In this document: positions 22,149 through 35,143 of the stretch, in pieces
Position numbering within the stretch: the stretch's first letter is position 1
Layout of the letters: each line of letters opens with the position of its first letter
Origin: Lactuca virosa
Taxonomy: Eukaryota > Streptophyta > Magnoliopsida > Asterales > Asteraceae
Reading direction: 5' to 3'
NCBI GenBank assembly: GCA_928212115.1
Contig: CAKMRJ010005412.1
Span: 252,529,648 to 252,593,647 of the forward strand
DNA: 64,000 bases
Program-made: the position numbers and the translations under genes
Notes under the pieces: generated by a model
What the model saw: only the letters and a program-made list of their open reading frames with translations
Databases searched by the model: none
What the model was told of the DNA's origin: nothing

Positions 22149-23615
22149 GACCATGCATTCAGGCATTAGACCAAGAGTTCTTAGGCTATCCATTATTGAC
22201 TGCATACAAACCTTTAGGGTAATCATTCAATAAATATACAATACTATCATTACCTTAACCAATCATGACACCTAGCAGTATCACATAATCCTCAGGCAAG
22301 ACTTTATCTGTCTAGCTTACCATGACACCCAGTTAACTGCACCGCACATACATAACAAGGAGTTATCCTAGTCAACTAGCATACCGTACTCTAACTTTAC
22401 CTTTATCGTACCATGCAAAGGATATATAATGGGATATGTGACATAGTGAGAAACTCACCTGAACTGAAGAATCAGACATCAATACCCTCTCAGACCTTGC
22501 ACTCATCAAACCTACAAACCGACTAACACAAAAAGAGATGAATCTTCAATCAACAACCCAAATCCTCCAAGTTTGACCACAATTCAAACTGGTCAAAAGT
22601 CAACAGTCAACGATCAACAAAAGTCAACGGTCAACCAAGTCAATATCTAACACGTCGTGGAGACCTCTTCGCCACTTTGTGGGCATATCGGAGCAGAACC
22701 ATCGACATGCAGCACATCACCATGTTATGGGCCCTCCTTGGCCACGTTATGGGCATGTCAGGATAAAAATCTCATGAATCATAACTCCACCACGCCATGG
22801 GCCCTCCTTGGACACATCGTGGTTGCTATTAGATCTCTTATTTCATCATTAAGAGCTTAATCCATACATATCTAGTCCATTTTAATGACTTAATGGATAA
22901 ATTTTCCAAATTTATCCATTAGGGCCTCACCCCTAAGTAATATATACAACCTTAAGTCCATAATATGACCAAAACTTGTGCATGGGATCAAGAACACTCA
23001 AACTGAGACCTTTTTCTCTCTTAATCAGAAGTCCAAGACCACAAGAGTGTCACAATGAGCTCTGGAGTTCCTCAAATTCCAATATCATCATGAAGGGACC
23101 AAAATCAACCTAATAAAGACCATAAACATGAATCTCAAATGAACAATGTCAAGGTGCAAGCTTTATACCTCCAATTGTCTAGAAATTTGAAGAAGATGAT
23201 GGATCTAGACTTTATTTTTGCTTTCTTGAACCAAGAAGAGGTTCCTTCCTTTACAAGCTTCACCAAATCATGAAAAAAACCTCAAGTTCAAGTCACCAAG
23301 CTCATAATCATGGAAGAGAGGCTAGGGTTTCGAAATGAAGAGATTGAGGCTAATGGAGACGAACTAATCCAAGAATTACATGCTTAAATATGGGAAAACC
23401 ACTAAAAAACTATGGGCTTGGGCTGCAATAGCCACCACATCGTGGCATCCTTCTTATTACATCGTGGTGTCCATCAGGACACGTTCCAAATACATGCCAT
23501 GCCATGTCGTGGTCATCCATTTACCATGTCGTGGTATATGGTTTTCCTCAAAAACCATATATTTGACCTCATTAAATCTTCAGTTGATCTAATCTGGAAA
23601 ATGAGTGTTATAACA
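22149..23615 (-). mobile_element. Reverse gypsy-type LTR, right part, copy 1
   Basis: On the reverse strand it opens TGTTATAACACTCATTTTCC at 23615. It contains a CATTTCGAAACCCTAGCC leader-like stretch near 23330 and GGTGAGTTTCTCAC near 22455, as other gypsy LTRs here do. The young copia-like element inserted into it at 22144. It carries dyad pairs at 22650-22822 and 23435-23534. To its right, copia linker sequence begins directly. No gene. Confidence 0.5.
22650..22822. repeat. Array of paired 11-bp dyads, 70-bp period
   Basis: Dyads of the CCACGTCGTGG type start at 22650/22672, 22720/22742 and 22790/22812. Each pair is offset by 22 bp and the pairs repeat every 70 bp. Two further pairs lie at 23435/23457 and 23502/23524. 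The same layout recurs in the second block from 36422. Compare the array at 11719-11971. Confidence 0.6.
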
Positions 23616-25110
23616 TCTTTTCCTTAAACCGAACCTATCTTAGTGAATAACCATTTTGCAGAATTAAGATTTATCTTTACTGTTGGCTAACCCTTCTAAA
23701 GCAGATGCAACACTGCTACCTTCTATTAGCATTCCAAGGCCATATAATACAATCAAAACATCACTAATGTCATCTACTATGACACATCAGTAGGATCACT
23801 CACACCCACCTTCTAATGTTGCAGATGCTGACCATACAACTCATGCTATAACAGAAGAAAAAATTATCGATACTACTATCAGAAGCGATAGTCCAGCTGT
23901 TGCCCCTACTACTGACAACAGTGTTATTCCGGTCAACCACTCTTCTCCTCCTATGGGGGTTACCAAACATACCCACTCCAGAAAAACATTTCCCCATCAA
24001 CTTACTGACGGAGCTGTTCTATAAAAACCCCAATTGGTGTGCTCTCTTTGTTGAACCTACATATCATAAGTTGGCCTTGTCCGAACCAAAATGGCATCAT
24101 GCACTGTAGGCATAATTCGATGCCCTTCAGAAAAATAAAAAATGGTTTTGGTTCCCGACCATCTGGTGTAAATGTCCTGGGTTGTAAATAGGTTTTTAAT
24201 CTTAAACAATATCCATATTGTTTTATTGATAAACATAAGGCATGCTTGGTTCCTTGTGGCTTCACCCAACAATATCATGTTGATTATCATGATACTTTCA
24301 GTCCAGTTGTGAAACTAGCCATAGTCTGGTCATTCTTTCTCTTGTAGTATCAAGAGACTGACATCTTCGACAAATAGATGTTAGCAATGCATTCCTATAT
24401 GGTTTCTTAAATGAAGATGTTTACATGACGCAACCTCCAGGTTTTGAAGACTCACATCAACCTTATTATGTGTGTAAACTTCATAAAGATATTTATGATC
24501 TAAAGCAGTATCGTCACATATTGTTCTCTCGACTCAGTGACAAACTACATTAACTTGCTTTTTGTTCATCCAAAGTTCATACCTCCCTATTCTTATTTCA
24601 TCAGGGAAAAATATGTAATCTTTGGTGTATGTCTATGACATTGTTATTGTTGGGCTCTTCTCAGGGATTGTTGATCAACTTGTATGCCACTTGTCCTCTT
24701 CTTTCCTGATCAAGGATCTTGTTCGCCTCAATTATTTTTTGGGGATGAAGTCACTCACAATTCAGGGGGAATCCACTTTGTACACACATAAGTATGCCTC
24801 TGAACCCCTTCGACGAGATCACATGGAGAGTTGTAATAGTGTTTCAACCCCCATGTCTATATCAAACAGACTTGCCCGAGACTATAGAAAATTTCTTAAT
24901 GATGATGATGCGTTCAACTATAGAAGTATGTTTGGAGGTCTATAGTACTCATTTTGACATGGCCTGACATCTCTTTTGCAGTCAATAAGGTTTGTAAGTA
25001 TCTCTCAAAATCCACTGATATTTATTGGGAATCTGTAGAACGCATTCAATATACATAAAGGGGACATTAAATATTGTGCTTCACATTTTGAAGTCCAACT
25101 CTACACTAAT
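23616..25110 (+). pseudogene. pol: Ty1/copia pol fragment (linker and RT), copy 1
   Basis: Reads through the integrase-RT linker (near 23800-24050), then RT from EPKWHHA at about 24088, DVSNAFLYGFLNEDVYMTQPPGF at about 24388, and VYDIVIVG near 24630. Small indels shift the frame repeatedly. Between 24640 and 24790 this copy is scrambled, where the second block keeps a longer frame. The catalytic Y-V-D-D reads Y-V-Y-D. It ends at ACTAAT 25110, where reverse-oriented copia sequence cuts in. Non-functional. Confidence 0.8.
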
Positions 25111-26233
25111 AAGTTGTAGATGCATGAAACTTTTGTCACATAAAAATACAAATATTAAAGTTGTCATAGAAAATAAGTATGAACTTATTTTTTATACAAA
25201 AAACAAGTTATCCATATTCTCCAAAAACTAAGATTTCCAAAAATAAAAAAATCTAACCAAACTTGCAAGGTGGCTCTGATACCAATTGTTGGGTTTTAGT
25301 TCAAAAATAGTTTCATAAAATAGAAAAATCTGGCAACGGAAGGACTTTAATTTTTGAAATAACAACATAAACATTTTATACCCACCAAGCATCTTCTTGC
25401 ACGTTATAGAAAGATTAAAACACCACCATAGAGAAAGGATGAAGAAATAACAACCTTTGTAGTTCTTTGGTTCCTCTGGGTGGCTTGGAAGTTGATGAAG
25501 ATGAAGAAGAATGTGGACCTTTGAGACACCACCAATGACTCAACTTGATGTAAGATGCTAGTCCAAAACTCTTTAAACCCTTAAGCTTTAAGTTCATAAA
25601 CAATATGAACTTAAAGATGCTTTAAGATGCAAGTAACTTCAAGTGTTCTTAACTAATTAAGAGAGAATGAGAGGGAGAGAAGAAAGTTTCGGCCACTTCT
25701 TCCTGAGAGTGAATGAGCAAAGACGCAAGTGCAGCCCTTTTATTTATATGCATAAAGTGAAGTTAATAACCCATTAGTTCCTTCAACCTTAGACAAACTT
25801 TTCCCATGTCATAAGCATGTCCAAGCATGCCTTCTCCCATGCTTGCACCTTTTTAATAAACAAATTGGTAAGCCATACTTCTCTTCCTTTCATGCAAATC
25901 TCGAAATTCTATAAAAAAGAGGAAAGTTAGTTAAATTTTATAAACTCAAGGTTTATAAAATATAACTTTGTCTTTTGAGTAAAAGACAAAAGGTTTCCAA
26001 CTAGTCCAACAAAAGTTGGGCATGACTTATAATTCATACCATATGAAATAATGTAATGTTACTTACTAATAAAAATATTATATCCATCCATGAAATAAAT
26101 AATTTCCAATTTAATATAAGAGTTTCATTGAATATTTATTAAAATCAAATTCTAATAAATAATCAACTGTATTCAAGTTGTTGTTAGTGTGACCCATTAG
26201 TATCATATGTTATTTAGCAACTATCGCTTTAGT
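25111..26233 (-). mobile_element. Truncated reverse copia: leader, PBS and 5' LTR, copy 1
   Basis: On the reverse strand an LTR (from beyond 26233 down to TGTTGGG at 25287) is followed by two bases, a perfect primer-binding site (25273-25284) and about 160 bp of leader, which stops at the copia RT junction. The LTR is at least 947 bp. Its far end meets the solo gypsy LTR at 26234. No coding region survives. Confidence 0.7.
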
Positions 26234-28317
26234 TGTAACAACACAAAATTTTACTGAAAATTTTGAACTTTCCAAAATCAATCTGAGTAATCAAAGTTAT
26301 TCAAACATCAACATAGTTCACAAATTGTTTCAAATGATTTCATATCAGAATTCCCAGAAATCCAAAATCATTAAAATGTGAGGAGGATGTGTGCATCACG
26401 CTTCGCCTTGCCATGGTCACTTGCAGTACCTAAACAAAAAAAAAATCAATAAATGTAAGCTCGAGGCTTAGTGAGTTACCCCCAAAATACCAACATATAC
26501 CACACAGCAAAATAATAACAAACAACAGTCTTAATGAGCCTTTCAGCATGACTGGACCGCCTCCTCATGGCCTACAGCCTATCTGGACCGCTCCCGAGCC
26601 TTCGGCATGACTGGACCGCCCGCAGGGGCTACAGCCTATCCGGACCGCTCGTCGGGCCTTCGGCCTGACTGGACCGCCTCCTCAGGGCCTACAGCCTTAT
26701 CAGGACCGCCCTAGGTATGTTGACCTACAGCACGAAGCAGGGACCGCCTTGAACCCAACCCCCCAAACAACCATATGTGCACTGAATAAACATACAAACA
26801 ATAGCATGCATATAACAGTACAACCGATCTAACAGATCTCAAGCATAGCAATGATACTATAACCAGGACATCGACCTAACTAACCAGGTCACTAACATAG
26901 CATCCTAACTACCAGGATGTAAATTAGTAGGCATATCACATAAAAAATCCGAACACAATCCATATAAAGGGTCGGCCTTGGTGCCGTAGACCCTATTGAT
27001 ATGGTGAGGATAACTCACCTCGCAAGTAGTGCATAACTGAATTGGGAGTCTCCTGCCTCTATATCACCGACCACCCTGACTGCCTAAAATGATGAACACT
27101 AATTTAAAGAGTGGGCTCTCCAAAATTGCCGAAGGGTCCATATTGTCCATTTTTCCCAATTTGGGCCTAAGGCCCAAAATCAATGCACTTAACCCAAGTC
27201 CATATACACAAGCCCAATAATGGCCCAATTTTCCTAATTGGGCCTTACCATAGGACCCTTTTATCAAATATTGGGCCTACATCAAATATTCAGGCCCAAC
27301 AAGGCCCAAGTCCCACAAGCCTAACTAACAGCGGCCCAACCCAAAGCCCACAAGTCAAAAGTCCAAACTGAGGACGTACGCGGGGCGTACTCCTCCAGTA
27401 CGCTGGGCGTACTCCTGCCCTAGGTTGACCGCCATCGGGGTGGTTGACCCCGTACGCTGGTCGTACAGAAACTACGCGGGGCGTATGCGGGGTTTCACAA
27501 AAAACCCTTGCTAAGTGCTTAATGGCTTAAGCACTTAAGCCCAACTTCCAGATCCATCGACCAAATGTGCCATTGAACCATAAAGTTTCGAACTTTATCA
27601 CTTTGGACGTCCAGAAAGTTCTTAAACACATGGTCTTAATCCATTAAGACCTTCTTACTTCATGCATGAGACAAATCTAGCTATTGGGACCTCATCTTAT
27701 CACTTAGGATATCTTCTAGGGTCTGAAAGGACAGCCCATTTCGCCCAAGACATCACATGCACCATTTGGGACTTTTGGGACAAGAAGCTTCCATAAAACA
27801 AATAATGACTAGATCTATAATACACAAGCATGAACTTCCAAGCTTTTTACCTTCTGGAGCCTTGGACCACAACACAACTTCAGATCTACAGCCTTGATCT
27901 CCTTTTCCCAACTCCTTCGAACAATGACTTCACCTTCAAGGGTTCAAAATGCACACCAACTCACACTTCACATATAAAATAGGGTTTGGAACGTTTTTCT
28001 GGGATATGGAGGCTGAGGATAAAGTAGAGGAATGAGCTTTAAGGTTGTTTATATAGTCCCCAACCCTAAATATTAGGTTTTCTCCTGACATTGAGTACGC
28101 CCAGCGTACATGAGTGTACGCCCAGCGTACTAGGGCGCGCCTAGTAGTACGCTCAGCGTACCCTTATGTACGCTCAGCGTACTCCTTCCTGACTCAAAGT
28201 GGCAACTTTAGTCCTCATACTTCTCATGGCCCAACCCAACCAACTCCAAGGACTACAATTGGCCAACTTATAAAAGAGGAGGGATTCGAAATATACCGCG
28301 AAATCCGGGATTTTACA
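26234..28317 (-). mobile_element. Solo gypsy LTR, copy 1
   Basis: A reverse-oriented LTR of about 2.08 kb with termini TGTAAAATCCCGG (the first base pairs with 28317) and TTGTTACA. No internal region is attached. The flanks TTAGT (26229-26233) and TTAAT (28318-28322) differ by one base and may be a mutated target duplication. A reverse TATA box, CTATATAAA, is at 28048-28056. Four 15-bp palindromes lie upstream of it (28095, 28116, 28147, 28168). It also holds four direct repeats of a CAGCCTATC-GGACCGC-type phrase at 26540-26710. Confidence 0.75.
28095..28182 (-). promoter_or_regulatory. Cluster of GTACG-CGTAC palindromes in solo LTR
   Basis: GTACGCCCAGCGTAC at 28095 and 28116, GTACGCTCAGCGTAC at 28147 and 28168. 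Within each pair the offset is 21 bp. On the LTR's own strand they lie 40-130 bp upstream of the TATA box, as an enhancer would. The second block has the same sites at 41814, 41835, 41863 and 41884. Confidence 0.55.
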
Positions 28318-28337
28318 TTAATATGACTCTTGAGCAT

Positions 28338-28350
28338 NNNNNNNNNNNNN
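28338..28350. other. Assembly gap (13 N)
   Basis: Thirteen N bases exactly at the junction between the two copies of the 13.7-kb block. The left side matches the end of copy 2 and the right side matches the start of copy 1. Confidence 0.99.
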
Positions 28351-28515
28351 CCCAAGGAGTAAACGAGCCCAGCCCAACTCCATTGCCATGAGCTAAATAG
28401 TCTTCCATACAATTGTCAGGGCCCAAATTCCTGGTCTTTAATACAATACAAAAGCCGTAAATAGTCTGGAATCAGATAGACATCCGAACAATGATCCACC
28501 CAAAAGCAATAAATC
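28351..28515 (-). mobile_element. Left part of reverse gypsy-type LTR, copy 2
   Basis: Counterpart of 14534-14704, with several single-base gaps. The expected ACAAG target duplication reads ATAAA here, consistent with poor consensus near a contig end. Confidence 0.35.
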
Positions 28516-28520
28516 ATAAA

Positions 28521-29281
28521 TGTTGGATTAATGTCTAAGTCCATAACTATAATTGGTAAGACTTGACCCGACCCGGCATGGTCCATTTGGGTTGCATGGC
28601 ATCATGCATTTGGATAGACTATAATGAGAGAAATAACACTTAAGGTTGGTTATATATTATAAGTTCTAATATATTAATAAGGTTATTTAATTAGTATTGA
28701 TCAAGAATTAATTTGGAATTAATTAAGTGATCAAAAGGAGACTAATTAAATATATGGGTTGATTGTGTAAATCATTCATTCTTATATATGTGGGCTTGTG
28801 ATCCAAGATTTCTTATGTTGGACTAAGTCCATGGGGTGACCCATGGATACTCCATGGAGGTTAAAATCCATGGAGCATAAGGAATGGGTAAAGTTATGAG
28901 TTACATGGTGTAACCCTAATAGCCACCATATAAAAGAATCCCATGGCTCAAGAAATCGTGCACTAATGTGTGAATATGAGGGCTAGACGATTTCAAGGAG
29001 TGTTCCATTTCTCTCAAGTCATTCCATGTGCATTTGGTGTTGTGTGAACCATTTGAGGTGTCACACTTGGGGCACTAGGCACTCAAGCTTCATGGAGACA
29101 AGCTACATCAAACAAAGGTATGTATTCTATCCATTTGATTACCCAAGTATCAAGTATTGTATGCTAGATAGGGTAATACCTTGGAAAGTTCATAATTGCA
29201 TGTATAATAGAGAAAACATAGATCCAAGGTATTTAGGGTTGCATGTACACTTAGGAGTGTTAGAATGCGCAAAACCCATCA
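28521..29281 (+). mobile_element. 5' LTR of copia-like element, copy 2
   Basis: 761 bp counterpart of 14710-15471, with the same ends, followed by the primer-binding site TGGTATCAGAGC at 29283-29294. Confidence 0.92.
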
Positions 29282-29294
29282 GTGGTATCAGAGC

Positions 29295-30763
29295 CAAGGC
29301 TTGTTTTCTTGTTATACTTGCAAAATTAGCTGAAAAATCGAATTGTATTAGTTTAAAAGTTATGCTAATTACTTGAAAAATTTGATGTGAATTATCTTTG
29401 TTCATATGAGTTTATTAGATTAATAGAAAAGTTAATTGATTATGTGTTTCAATCCATTTTAATCTAAGAGTTGATTCTAAAATGTGTTTTTTGTAACTTG
29501 TCCTCAAGTTATATGAAAAGTCACATTTAAGTTTCATAAAACTCATAAAAGGTTGGCAATGGTTACAAAAATGAAGAGTCTTGTCCTCATTAAATGGTTT
29601 TATGACTCCATAACTTGTCCTCAAGTTATGGAGGTTCAAGAGTCACTTCATTAAATGATAAAATGTGTAACCTTAATTAGTTCCATAAGTTACAAAAATA
29701 AAGAAAAGTTACATTCTTTATTAGTTTAAAGTCTTCCATAACTTGTCCTCAAGTTATGGAACTTGAAGAGTTTTTTTTTTAATTAAAAACTACTTTAAAC
29801 ACATAAGTTATGGAATTAATTAGTTTTGAATATTTTCAAAACTTGCCCTCAAGTTTTGGAATTTGTAAAGTTTTCCCCATGAATACTTTAATTCCAAGTT
29901 AGCCCTTAGAATTTTAAAAGTTAAAATTCAACCCTTATACTTTATAGTATTATAAGTTAATAATAAATATATGTATAAGAGCAAGTCAGTCTTACCGTTA
30001 GTAGGCCTCATTCACGAAGCCGGTCTATAAGGGGGGTATAAGGTTACTGCCTATAAAATGGCAGTTTAATGGGTGTCCACTCTCACCCACCGCTTCCTTG
30101 ACTGGTGGAGGGTCGTTAGCCGAACGGGTAGGACAAGGACTATAATTCTCCCTTCATTAAAAGTATTAATGATAAATACTAAGTAACTAAACACTTTATA
30201 AATTCCCAATCTTAGTTACTTAGGAAAATGTGAATAAGGTGCTAATCCATGAAATTACACTTTGCACTTTGTTTAAAACCGTTAGTGGAGCGTGTGTGGT
30301 TAACCGGCACACTAACCTGGATTTAACAAAGTAGGCAAAGGGTAACTTAATATTTATCATAGTATCGGTGGAGCTCGTGTGGTTAACCGGCACATCGATT
30401 GAGGGGTAAATATTAAGGGTACCAAGTATATTTGCATGGTTACTTCACACCTTGTTTTGTGATCCTCGGCATCCCAGTCACAAAACCTGAAGGGCACACT
30501 CGAGATTGAAACATGCCATTGAAAAGTTCAATGAATCTCAAAAGATCTAGGAGTTTCAAATCCAATTAAAACCTAATTACATTATTTCGTTTTTCATGGT
30601 GGAAATTGGTAAATCGTCATTTACCTACCTTCAACTATTTTATAACTCGGATTACGGCATCCCTCTTCCAGTTATAAATAGGTTGTTGGATCCTAGCCTT
30701 AATATTTCATATTGGGTGTTATATTAAGGACTTTAGATCAACTATCTTGAATATCTCCAAAAG
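29295..30763 (+). mobile_element. Hairpin-rich leader, copy 2
   Basis: Counterpart of 15485-16956. The four ACTTG-YCCT-CAAGT hairpins are at 29492-29513, 29606-29633, 29734-29761 and 29834-29861, with unchanged stems, so they are not base-calling noise. Confidence 0.65.
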
Positions 30764-31336
30764 ATGTCTAGTTCAGACATCTATGATCTTCCCAAATCTC
30801 TTGGAACTTTACTTCCTCCACCTCCTCCAATTATTCTCCCTAACCCACAAGTTCAAGGTCACTCAAGCCCTAATGGCAAGCAAGGTCTATGTGTGATCAC
30901 ATCTTAGAGATGAAGTCACATATTGACAAGCTGGGAGAGTTGGGTGTCAAAGTCTTGAGAAAGTTGGATGTTCAATCACTTTCTAAGTCACATAGTGAGT
31001 TCCTTTGGGACTACTATGAAACAGACTATGACATGAACCTTAATGATCATATCTATTTGCTTGGTGCTGCTGAATCAGCAATGATTTGGAACGATAGTAA
31101 AGCAAATTTGATTAGAAGATCAACTTCCCAAAAACTTTATGGACAGTGACAATGGTGACACTGGAAATCCAGAAAAAGCATTCTCTTCCCAATGGAAAGG
31201 GATTGGCCATAGTCAACCCGGTTGACCAAATGGTAAGAGAAAGGCTAAGTCTGAGATAGTCCCATTACCAAAGGGTCCATATGTTTATTTTGCCAAAGGA
31301 AGGGGCGTTGATTGCAAAGCTGCCAAGTTTACCTAA
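30764..31336 (+). pseudogene. gag: Copia-like gag, frameshifted, copy 2
   Basis: Same broken gag as 16957-17529, starting at ATG 30764. The first frameshift is shared by both copies. The run AAAAAC near 31130 has one extra A here, so this copy leaves frame slightly earlier (KLYGQ stop). Shared breaks are real decay; unshared ones are candidates for consensus error. Confidence 0.73.
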
Positions 31337-34300
31337 GGATGTTAAAGTCAATAAGTCTGACTCTACTTCAGGTAGAGCCCATTATCTAACTCTGTTAAGT
31401 TTCTATTCTAAGATCCTCATTACATGATGTGACTGGGTCACATGTTGATGTTTTAAGAATCAAAGAATAGAGAGAAAGCTTAAAGGAAGTATATGCTGAT
31501 TCTGATCGCGTAGGTGGATTTCGATCGCATCAGAATTTTGAAGCTGTTACTTAGGAGTTATGATATATTGCTTAGGAATAGATAACAACAAGTTTTTCCG
31601 TATGCATTTGCACTATAAGGATAAGTTTTTTCCGCAAAGTTTTGAAATAAAATAAAAGTTTTTAATTTTATTTATTTTAAATATCCTTACAAGTGGCATT
31701 TGTGAAAAATGGTTGTTTATATGATTCCATTGATAGCAATATTTGAAAAAAAATGGACTTGATTCTTTCGTTTGTGGTAGTGTCATAATTTACCAAATAA
31801 GGAAAGATTCTCATTCCCAAGGCTTCAGTTGGATAGAAACTTGGAATCATGCAAGTTGAATAGTATGATGAATGAGAACTTTCAAGCATTGGAAAATTAA
31901 GACTTGTTCACATGGATGTGTGAGTCAAGTTAAGGACTAAAGGGATCGAGTACACATTCTTGTGCACTGGTCAAGTCCACCACAAAGCTCGTTAAGACTA
32001 TTCGTCATGATTTACTAAATTTTAGTAAATATGGTTATACTTACAAGTTTAAGTATAATTCTGAAACATTGGAAAAGTCTCAATGTATGGCAGAACGAAT
32101 GGGAAGAATCAAATTAGGCAGACAGATAAAATTTTCTCAAATCTGAAAAGATGGGAGAGTACTTTAGTATCATGTTTGTGATCATCTTAATGATTAAAGA
32201 ACCACATCACAATTGGTCTTCTAAGGACATCTTAGTGCATTCTTATGACTAAGAAGAGGAGTCATGAATTGTTGAAATGGTTAAATCAAGAAGATGAGTC
32301 ATACTTCGTTTCAAAACAAGTCTTAGAGTCATACTCCAAGACTATAAGTTGAGTGACATATCTTAAAGAAAGGTTTATAACACTTGTCAAATGTAAGAGT
32401 AAAAGTGTCCTACTCTTGTACATTTGAAGTTGGTAAGTTGTGATGTTTTGGATTAAACAAAGACCAACTAAGGCCAATTGTGTGAAGTGTTTGTCTTGAT
32501 AAAGAATCCGCACTATCTCTTGAATATTTGGCAAGATAGTCTTATATGTCAAGAGGACAGTGGGAGTCTTAAAGATCCTAAAAAGAATTTCAAGAACTAA
32601 TCAAGAATAAAACCTGAGGTTCTTCACTAGCACACGACTTGAGGTTTATAACCTATCATGTTGACATATTCTGTGCCCATTCCAGTTAAAGTTGGCTTTG
32701 CATAGGAGTTCTGAAAGTTCTCAATTGGTTGCATAACAACTTGGAAGCAATGGCAGGCCCTGTACTGCCAGGTGGCAAGAAGTTAAGATTGCATAAGTTC
32801 AGTCCATATGAGTTTGGATTTGTCATTATCCTTGTCTTGTGACTATGGTTTTGACGATTCACATGGATAAGAACACACAACCATAAAATCTAAGGGTCAT
32901 AAGGTTTCTCTCCGATTCATGAAAATGATGGTGAGGAAACACTTCCACCAAGTAGATTTGAAGCAGATGGCAAAGGTCTAAACAATTGAGACTATGATTA
33001 CGGCATCCCTTTTCATAGTTCTGAAATTGTTTAGACACACATGCATGCTATCTAAGGAAAGGTGTATGATTTTGATAAAGTTTTATCAAAGCATCTCGTA
33101 TCAGAAATCTGAACTTTGGTAAGGAAGTCAATAAAGTATTGATTTCTAGAAGTCCAGCTGATTTCTGAGTACATGTCAAAGCTAGTGGGAGCATAAGTGT
33201 TATGCTAATAATCATCATGTTAGTGGGAGCATGATAATTATTGTTAGTGTTGCAAGTTAGCAATGTTAATTATAGAAAACAAAAGTTTCAATTCGTGAGG
33301 CTGCAGGGATTGAAAAAGTTGTTTTGCTATAATTAAGGGAGAGGATATACTTCATTTCAGTTCTAAAGGCTTAGATTGAGACCTTAATCATCTTTAGTCA
33401 AGAATATATATATGAATTTCATGTTGGATTGGTTCAACTTAAGGAAATTCTATATATTGCGTTCTCAAAATTCGATTATGATTACGGCATCCCTCTTCAT
33501 AGTCAAATTTTGAAAACATGGCAAATAAAAATATTGTAGCAAAAGACTGGTCTAGAATCATGTCTTTATGTGAGACATCATGAATCGTGTACCATTTGCT
33601 TGGGTACAGGATCGATTGCATGTGCTATAATATTTGTCATTTCTAAATTTTTCCAAATGCCCAGAGGCATTAAGAAGGGAAAAGGTCTAGAATTGGATAT
33701 GACTAAAATGATTAAGCAATTGTCGAGGACAATCTGAGGTTTACCAAAGATTGGTTGCTCAGGGACAGTTGGAAGTATAGTGCTAATTTTGGAAGGACCA
33801 TATTGACATATTCTGAAAAGAGGCATCTCTTATTCAGAAGTGATAGTCAAAATGAGAATATGGAGTTGTCTCCATAGGTGGAAGTTATCTGTGTAAGATT
33901 AGAAAACTTAATGCAAGAATATGGAGTTGATCTCCATTGGAATACCTTATAATGACTGTTGACAAGTCTTTGTGACTTTGTACATATTCATTACAGGAGG
34001 GTCAGTGCATATAAGTTTAAAATCTAAACAGATTTCGATAAATGATAGGAATTTGAAATTCTCACATTTTTCGATAAGGATTTGGGAGTGTGAAATTAGA
34101 ATCATTGAAATTATGTTCAATTGGTTTATTTCACAAAGTAAGGATCATAGACAAACATAGAGTGCATACTTGGTGTATGGCAAAGCTATTGTTTAAGAAA
34201 ACATAGTGTACATGCTTGGAGCATGGGACAACTAGTGTTTTTAATTCAAGTATAAAGTTGATAAAACCGAAACAATGAATAATGAGTAATCAGTATGGTG

Positions 34301-35132
34301 ATATAAAAGTGTTTATTTATATTCATAGGGTTTGATACCATATTTGATTCATTTATTCTTGTGTTTCACTTTGCATGTTTTGACTTCCAGAATAACTAAG
34401 TCGCTCTTCCTGAATGATTAAGTTATTCAAACCATCCACAGTCGGTCATATGTTGGAAGTAGATATGAATCAAGACTGTCATGGGTTGGTTTGTAGAGGT
34501 CCAAGTTGGTGGACAAAGTGGTGCTACAACACTCATGAGTGCTCATAAGTTCTGAGTATTGGATTCAACCCGCGCTCATTTGAATCACTTCATGGATTTT
34601 ATCACGAGTGATCATGAGACGATAATATCTTATATTCTTCAAACCTAGAGATATGAGTTGTTACTATGAGTTGGTTGTACATTGATTGCACGAAAACGCA
34701 TTCGGTAACTCGATGTTATAAAACGTGCCTTTGTGTATGATTCAACAAGTAGTAGAACAAGCCATATGAGTCGAAGTTTATCCATTCCTTTTACCTTCGG
34801 GATAAAAGCGATATCTGTGGGCCCCTCGATGATTTAAAGATGATACATGTGAGTGCTTGGCCAAGCCAGGACTGATTTGATTTGTTCAATCAGTCAGTCA
34901 TCATGAATCGGAAATCGGGAAACAACAAATGGACAGAGAGAATGATTGATAATCCATGTCTCAGTCCATATGATATCTAGAATGGAGGAATATATGATCC
35001 CTTATCTAATGGACAAGTCATTGACAAAGGTCAGAGTTCATCGACAAGGTCAGAGTTCGACAGAAGCTTTTGAGAGCTACGATTGCTGATCGGTTCCTGA
35101 AGTCATACGCAATAATAGTTTTAGACTTATCC
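31337..35132 (+). mobile_element. Decayed internal region of copia-like element, copy 2
   Basis: Counterpart of 17530-21370, with no ORF of substance. Copy 2 lacks about 35 bp near 33918 relative to copy 1. The hairpin at 32387-32427 is perfect here (9 plus 6 pairs), while copy 1 has a T for C in one arm. The hairpin matching 19672-19704 has longer complementary arms here (from about 33464). The polypurine tract is at 35133-35142. Confidence 0.6.
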
Positions 35133-35143
35133 AAGTGGGAGAC

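Larger units (their letters stand above)
14534..28337. repeat. 13.8-kb direct repeat, copy 1
   Basis: Begins CCCAAGGAGTAAACGAGCCC and ends ATGACTCTTGAGCAT at the N gap. The whole block recurs in the same order at 28351-42053, including the same nested insertions at the same places. The copies differ mainly by one- or two-base indels plus a few substitutions and one indel of about 35 bp (near 20120). See copy 2 and the gap. A false duplication from unmerged contig ends is the simplest reading. Confidence 0.93.

Noticed and set aside
26540..26710. Regularly repeated GGACCGC phrases considered as a CRISPR-like array
   Set aside because: Units are contiguous imperfect repeats without uniform spacers, inside a plant LTR.
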